Source: Cloeon dipterum (lineage: Eukaryota; Arthropoda; Insecta; Ephemeroptera; Baetidae). Taken from it: DNA of 64,000 nt. The notes under the pieces were generated by a model. The model made no database searches, had not been told where the DNA came from, and worked only from the letters and a program-made list of their open reading frames with translations. The stretch spans positions 32,323,681-32,387,680 of the forward strand of contig NC_088786.1 of the NCBI RefSeq assembly GCF_949628265.1, written 5' to 3'. The position numbers and the translations under genes are program-made. Positions 61,966 to 64,000 of the stretch are shown here, piece by piece. Position 1 is the stretch's first letter. Each line of letters begins with the position of its first letter.

Positions 61966-62574
61966 ATGCTCACGAAAGTACCGTCGTCGGACGAAGACTT
62001 CTTCACCCACGAATACTTCATCTCCTCGTACATGTCAGATTCAGGGTCGTCTGACGATTTCTCGCTCGACTCGCCAGCCTTCGATGGTGACTTCTCTGAA
62101 TATATGTGGATGGAAAATGAGGAAGAGTTTGAGAAAGAGGTAATGGCTAGAATCCACACAACAAATCTTTATTAATACATACAAATAAACCCCTTTCAGG
62201 TTATGCAGAAGCTTGAAGAAGAGGAGTTGACTGAGCAGTGTTTGGAAGCAATGCTTGAGGACGAGCGAGAAATCAGAAACATCAGGAATGCCTTGGAGTC
62301 TTGCGTGTAGGTTAAATTCCCCCAAAAATGAAATTTAATATTACATAAACCTTTTCCCCCATAGATCTGTTCCTGCAGCTCTTCCGCAGCAACTGCAGTC
62401 TACTCGAGTGTCAGATCCTCATCTTGTCAGCAAGGTTGCTTAACCCTGTAATGGTAATGAAGCGCCTTTGTTCTAATCTTGTGGAATTTTGCATTGCAGA
62501 GTTCTTTGAATCCGGACGCGGCCGAGTTTGTTCCGACACAAACGTCATCTTCAAAAAAGAGTCCCACGACCTAA
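61966..62574 (+). CDS. PAIP2: Polyadenylate-binding protein-interacting protein 2
   Basis: A translational repressor that displaces poly(A)-binding protein from messages. Four coding exons: 61966-62139, 62200-62306, 62365-62434, 62500-62574; phases agree; 141 aa (human 127). An acidic Ser-rich N-terminus leads to the PAM1 region, FSEYMWMENEEEFEKEVM then EEEELTEQCLEAMLEDE, which binds the RRMs of PABP and is near-identical to the human FAEYMWMENEEEF core. The PAM2 motif, SLNPDAAEFVP (residues 119-129), binds the MLLE domain of PABP and is encoded by its own last exon. The donor before that exon (AAG|GTTGCT) is weak; reading through it would stop two codons later and lose PAM2, an option for a shorter isoform. 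Confidence 0.96.
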
Positions 62575-63807
62575 TATTCCTAGGCTAAGTAATAAATCTA
62601 AGACAAAATTTCCTTTCTAACTCGATGGTTACTAAAACCAAAAAAACTGGACTAACGTAATTGCTATGCATAATCCGCTACCATTTAAAGTTTTGAAGCT
62701 GCTGTATGACAGTCGAGGTTTATCAAATAATCTCAACCACTCTGAGTGAACCAAAGAAAGCTCCAAGGTCCTAAATTGCGTACGAAGGAGAGCGGGAATG
62801 AGGCCATAATTATAGCGCTAATGTTTGTTGCAAATCAATTGATGGTTGTGCTTTTTCTAACCTAATCAAATGATGATAATATGTATACTTTCCTTGTACT
62901 TAATACGCCCCAATTGGCCCTTCATGCGCTGGTGCATCTCTTTCTAAGATACAAATAATACGAATCGAGAGAATATTGAATTTCTGTGATGCGCGAGAGT
63001 GAATTTACATTTCCATTATTTTATTTGGAAATCAATTGAACTTGTTAGTCTTGTACAAAATGATGAGACAAACAAACAACATGGTTTTTCTGTTGTTTTT
63101 ACCTTAGATTAAACAAGTGTACAAATTCCTTTAATGTGATTCTGACCAATAATCTCAGTTGCATAATTATGATAATTAATTCATGATCTGAACAGTTAAG
63201 ACAAGTAGTATCTTTTTTTATATTAAATGCAGAGCAAATGATATTATATTATAATCCTAAGTCTTCAGCCATTTCTTTGGTCTGGCTAATTTCGGTTTGC
63301 ACCGTGTACCACAAACCGCAATGCACACTCACAGAAACATAATTTTTGGCACAGCAATTTATTGTCGCTTTCATTAACAGCTTTGAAGTATAAAATATAT
63401 ATTAATTAGTTTGTTAGGTGTTAAGTACCTGTCGATGTCTTGATATATTGGAAAGGTCCAACGGATGGGAAGTTAAATTTGATGTGTAATAATTTCTTGC
63501 TGTGGAAAGTGAGAAAAGGAGGATAGTAGTTGTAAGCAGACTCTCTTTGTTAAAGTCGGGAGAGAAAAATATTGAAAATACCAAAAAATGTGATCGTAAC
63601 TGTAACTATTTTCGTTTAACTGCTGTAGACCAAGACATTAAAAAAGTATAAATTTTCACCAAGCGGTGTTTTGTTGGAATGTACCCAAATGCAGTGTTGA
63701 GATACCAATGCTCGAAATTAAAATGTCGCTAAAATAGCATGAAAATCACTTGATTCCAAGATCATTTTTTGTTCAGGTTTGCCACAGCGCTTAATTTTTG
63801 TACCAAA
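62575..63807. other. PAIP2 3' UTR and intergenic DNA
   Basis: An early AATAAA lies at 62591-62596, and the 3' UTR may extend further. The rest is AT-rich with no coding exon seen. Confidence 0.5.
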
Positions 63808-63891
63808 ATGATCGCCCTTGATGATTTAAAAAAGACAATTGAGCTCAACGCGCTGGATGAGCCAACAATCTCCAGTAATGGGCGTCAGGTT
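63808..63891 (+). CDS. Possible first coding exon of an unknown gene
   Basis: An ATG in good context (ACCAAAATGA) opens a 28-codon reading, MIALDDLKKTIELNALDE then PTISSNGRQ, that reaches a GT (CAG|GTTCCT) just before an in-frame stop. The composition (helical, charged, no low complexity) looks like protein, and the exon lies about 190 bp from the window edge, so the rest would be outside. I do not recognise the sequence. It may equally be a chance open frame. Confidence 0.3.
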
Positions 63892-64000
63892 CCTTATTAG
63901 AGTTAAAAAGCTGTGCGTGTTTTTCCTAGGTTCTATTTTACGAGGAACTGAAATTCCGAAATTTTCCTGGAAGTGGACAAAAGAAATCTTTAATTACCCA

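Overview
The window is nuclear DNA from an arthropod, almost certainly an insect. Genes are split by GT-AG introns (many 55-200 bp, a few 5-9 kb). Noncoding DNA is AT-rich and coding exons are more GC-rich. There is a Rebers-Riddiford (RR-2) cuticle protein and an insect-type secreted CUB protein. I found no bacterial-type operons, rRNA, tRNA or CRISPR. The order is not certain. AOAH, COP1 and CABIN1 together argue against Drosophila-like flies, from which COP1 at least is generally reported missing; that is family knowledge, not read from the sequence.

Layout by strand. 1-149 (-): first coding exon of an adducin/hts-like gene, followed by about 10 kb without coding exons that holds its likely CpG-island promoter (6.4-7.2 kb). 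10.6-13.0 kb (-): a secreted CUB protein with a Gly-Pro repeat. 13.4-22.1 kb (-): CABIN1, 18 exons, 1962 aa. 23.2-26.25 kb (-): an FHIP2/FAM160B protein, 12 exons, 707 aa. 28.1-29.7 kb (-): the cuticle protein. 31.0-34.5 kb (+): acyloxyacyl hydrolase, 9 exons, 571 aa. 34.9-36.0 kb (-): COX4, tail-to-tail with AOAH. 36.8-44.25 kb (+): a cytosol (M17) leucine aminopeptidase, 10 exons, whose second intron contains the complete 4-exon COP1 gene on the same strand (37.5-40.6 kb). 45.2-48.65 kb (-): type II phosphatidylinositol 4-kinase. 48.97-49.6 kb (+): a small tRNA-splicing-endonuclease subunit (TSEN15-like), divergent from the kinase. 50.8-61.07 kb (-): BNIP3, with an 8.8 kb first intron. 61.97-62.57 kb (+): PAIP2, divergent from BNIP3. 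A possible start exon of another gene lies at 63.8 kb.

For every multi-exon gene I joined exons by hand; reading phase was conserved across every junction listed, and total length matches the family. The genes are an ordinary mixed neighbourhood rather than a pathway: chromatin and ubiquitin control (CABIN1, COP1), endosome and phosphoinositide traffic (FHIP2, PI4K2), mitochondria (COX4, BNIP3, possibly LAP), RNA (TSEN15, PAIP2), immunity (AOAH) and cuticle. The main non-genic structure is a roughly 410 bp dispersed repeat present at 9.57-9.98 kb and again at 59.19-59.60 kb. I found no clear evidence of a wholly new system. The most unusual points are the nested same-strand COP1, the AOAH gene, and the composite CUB protein.
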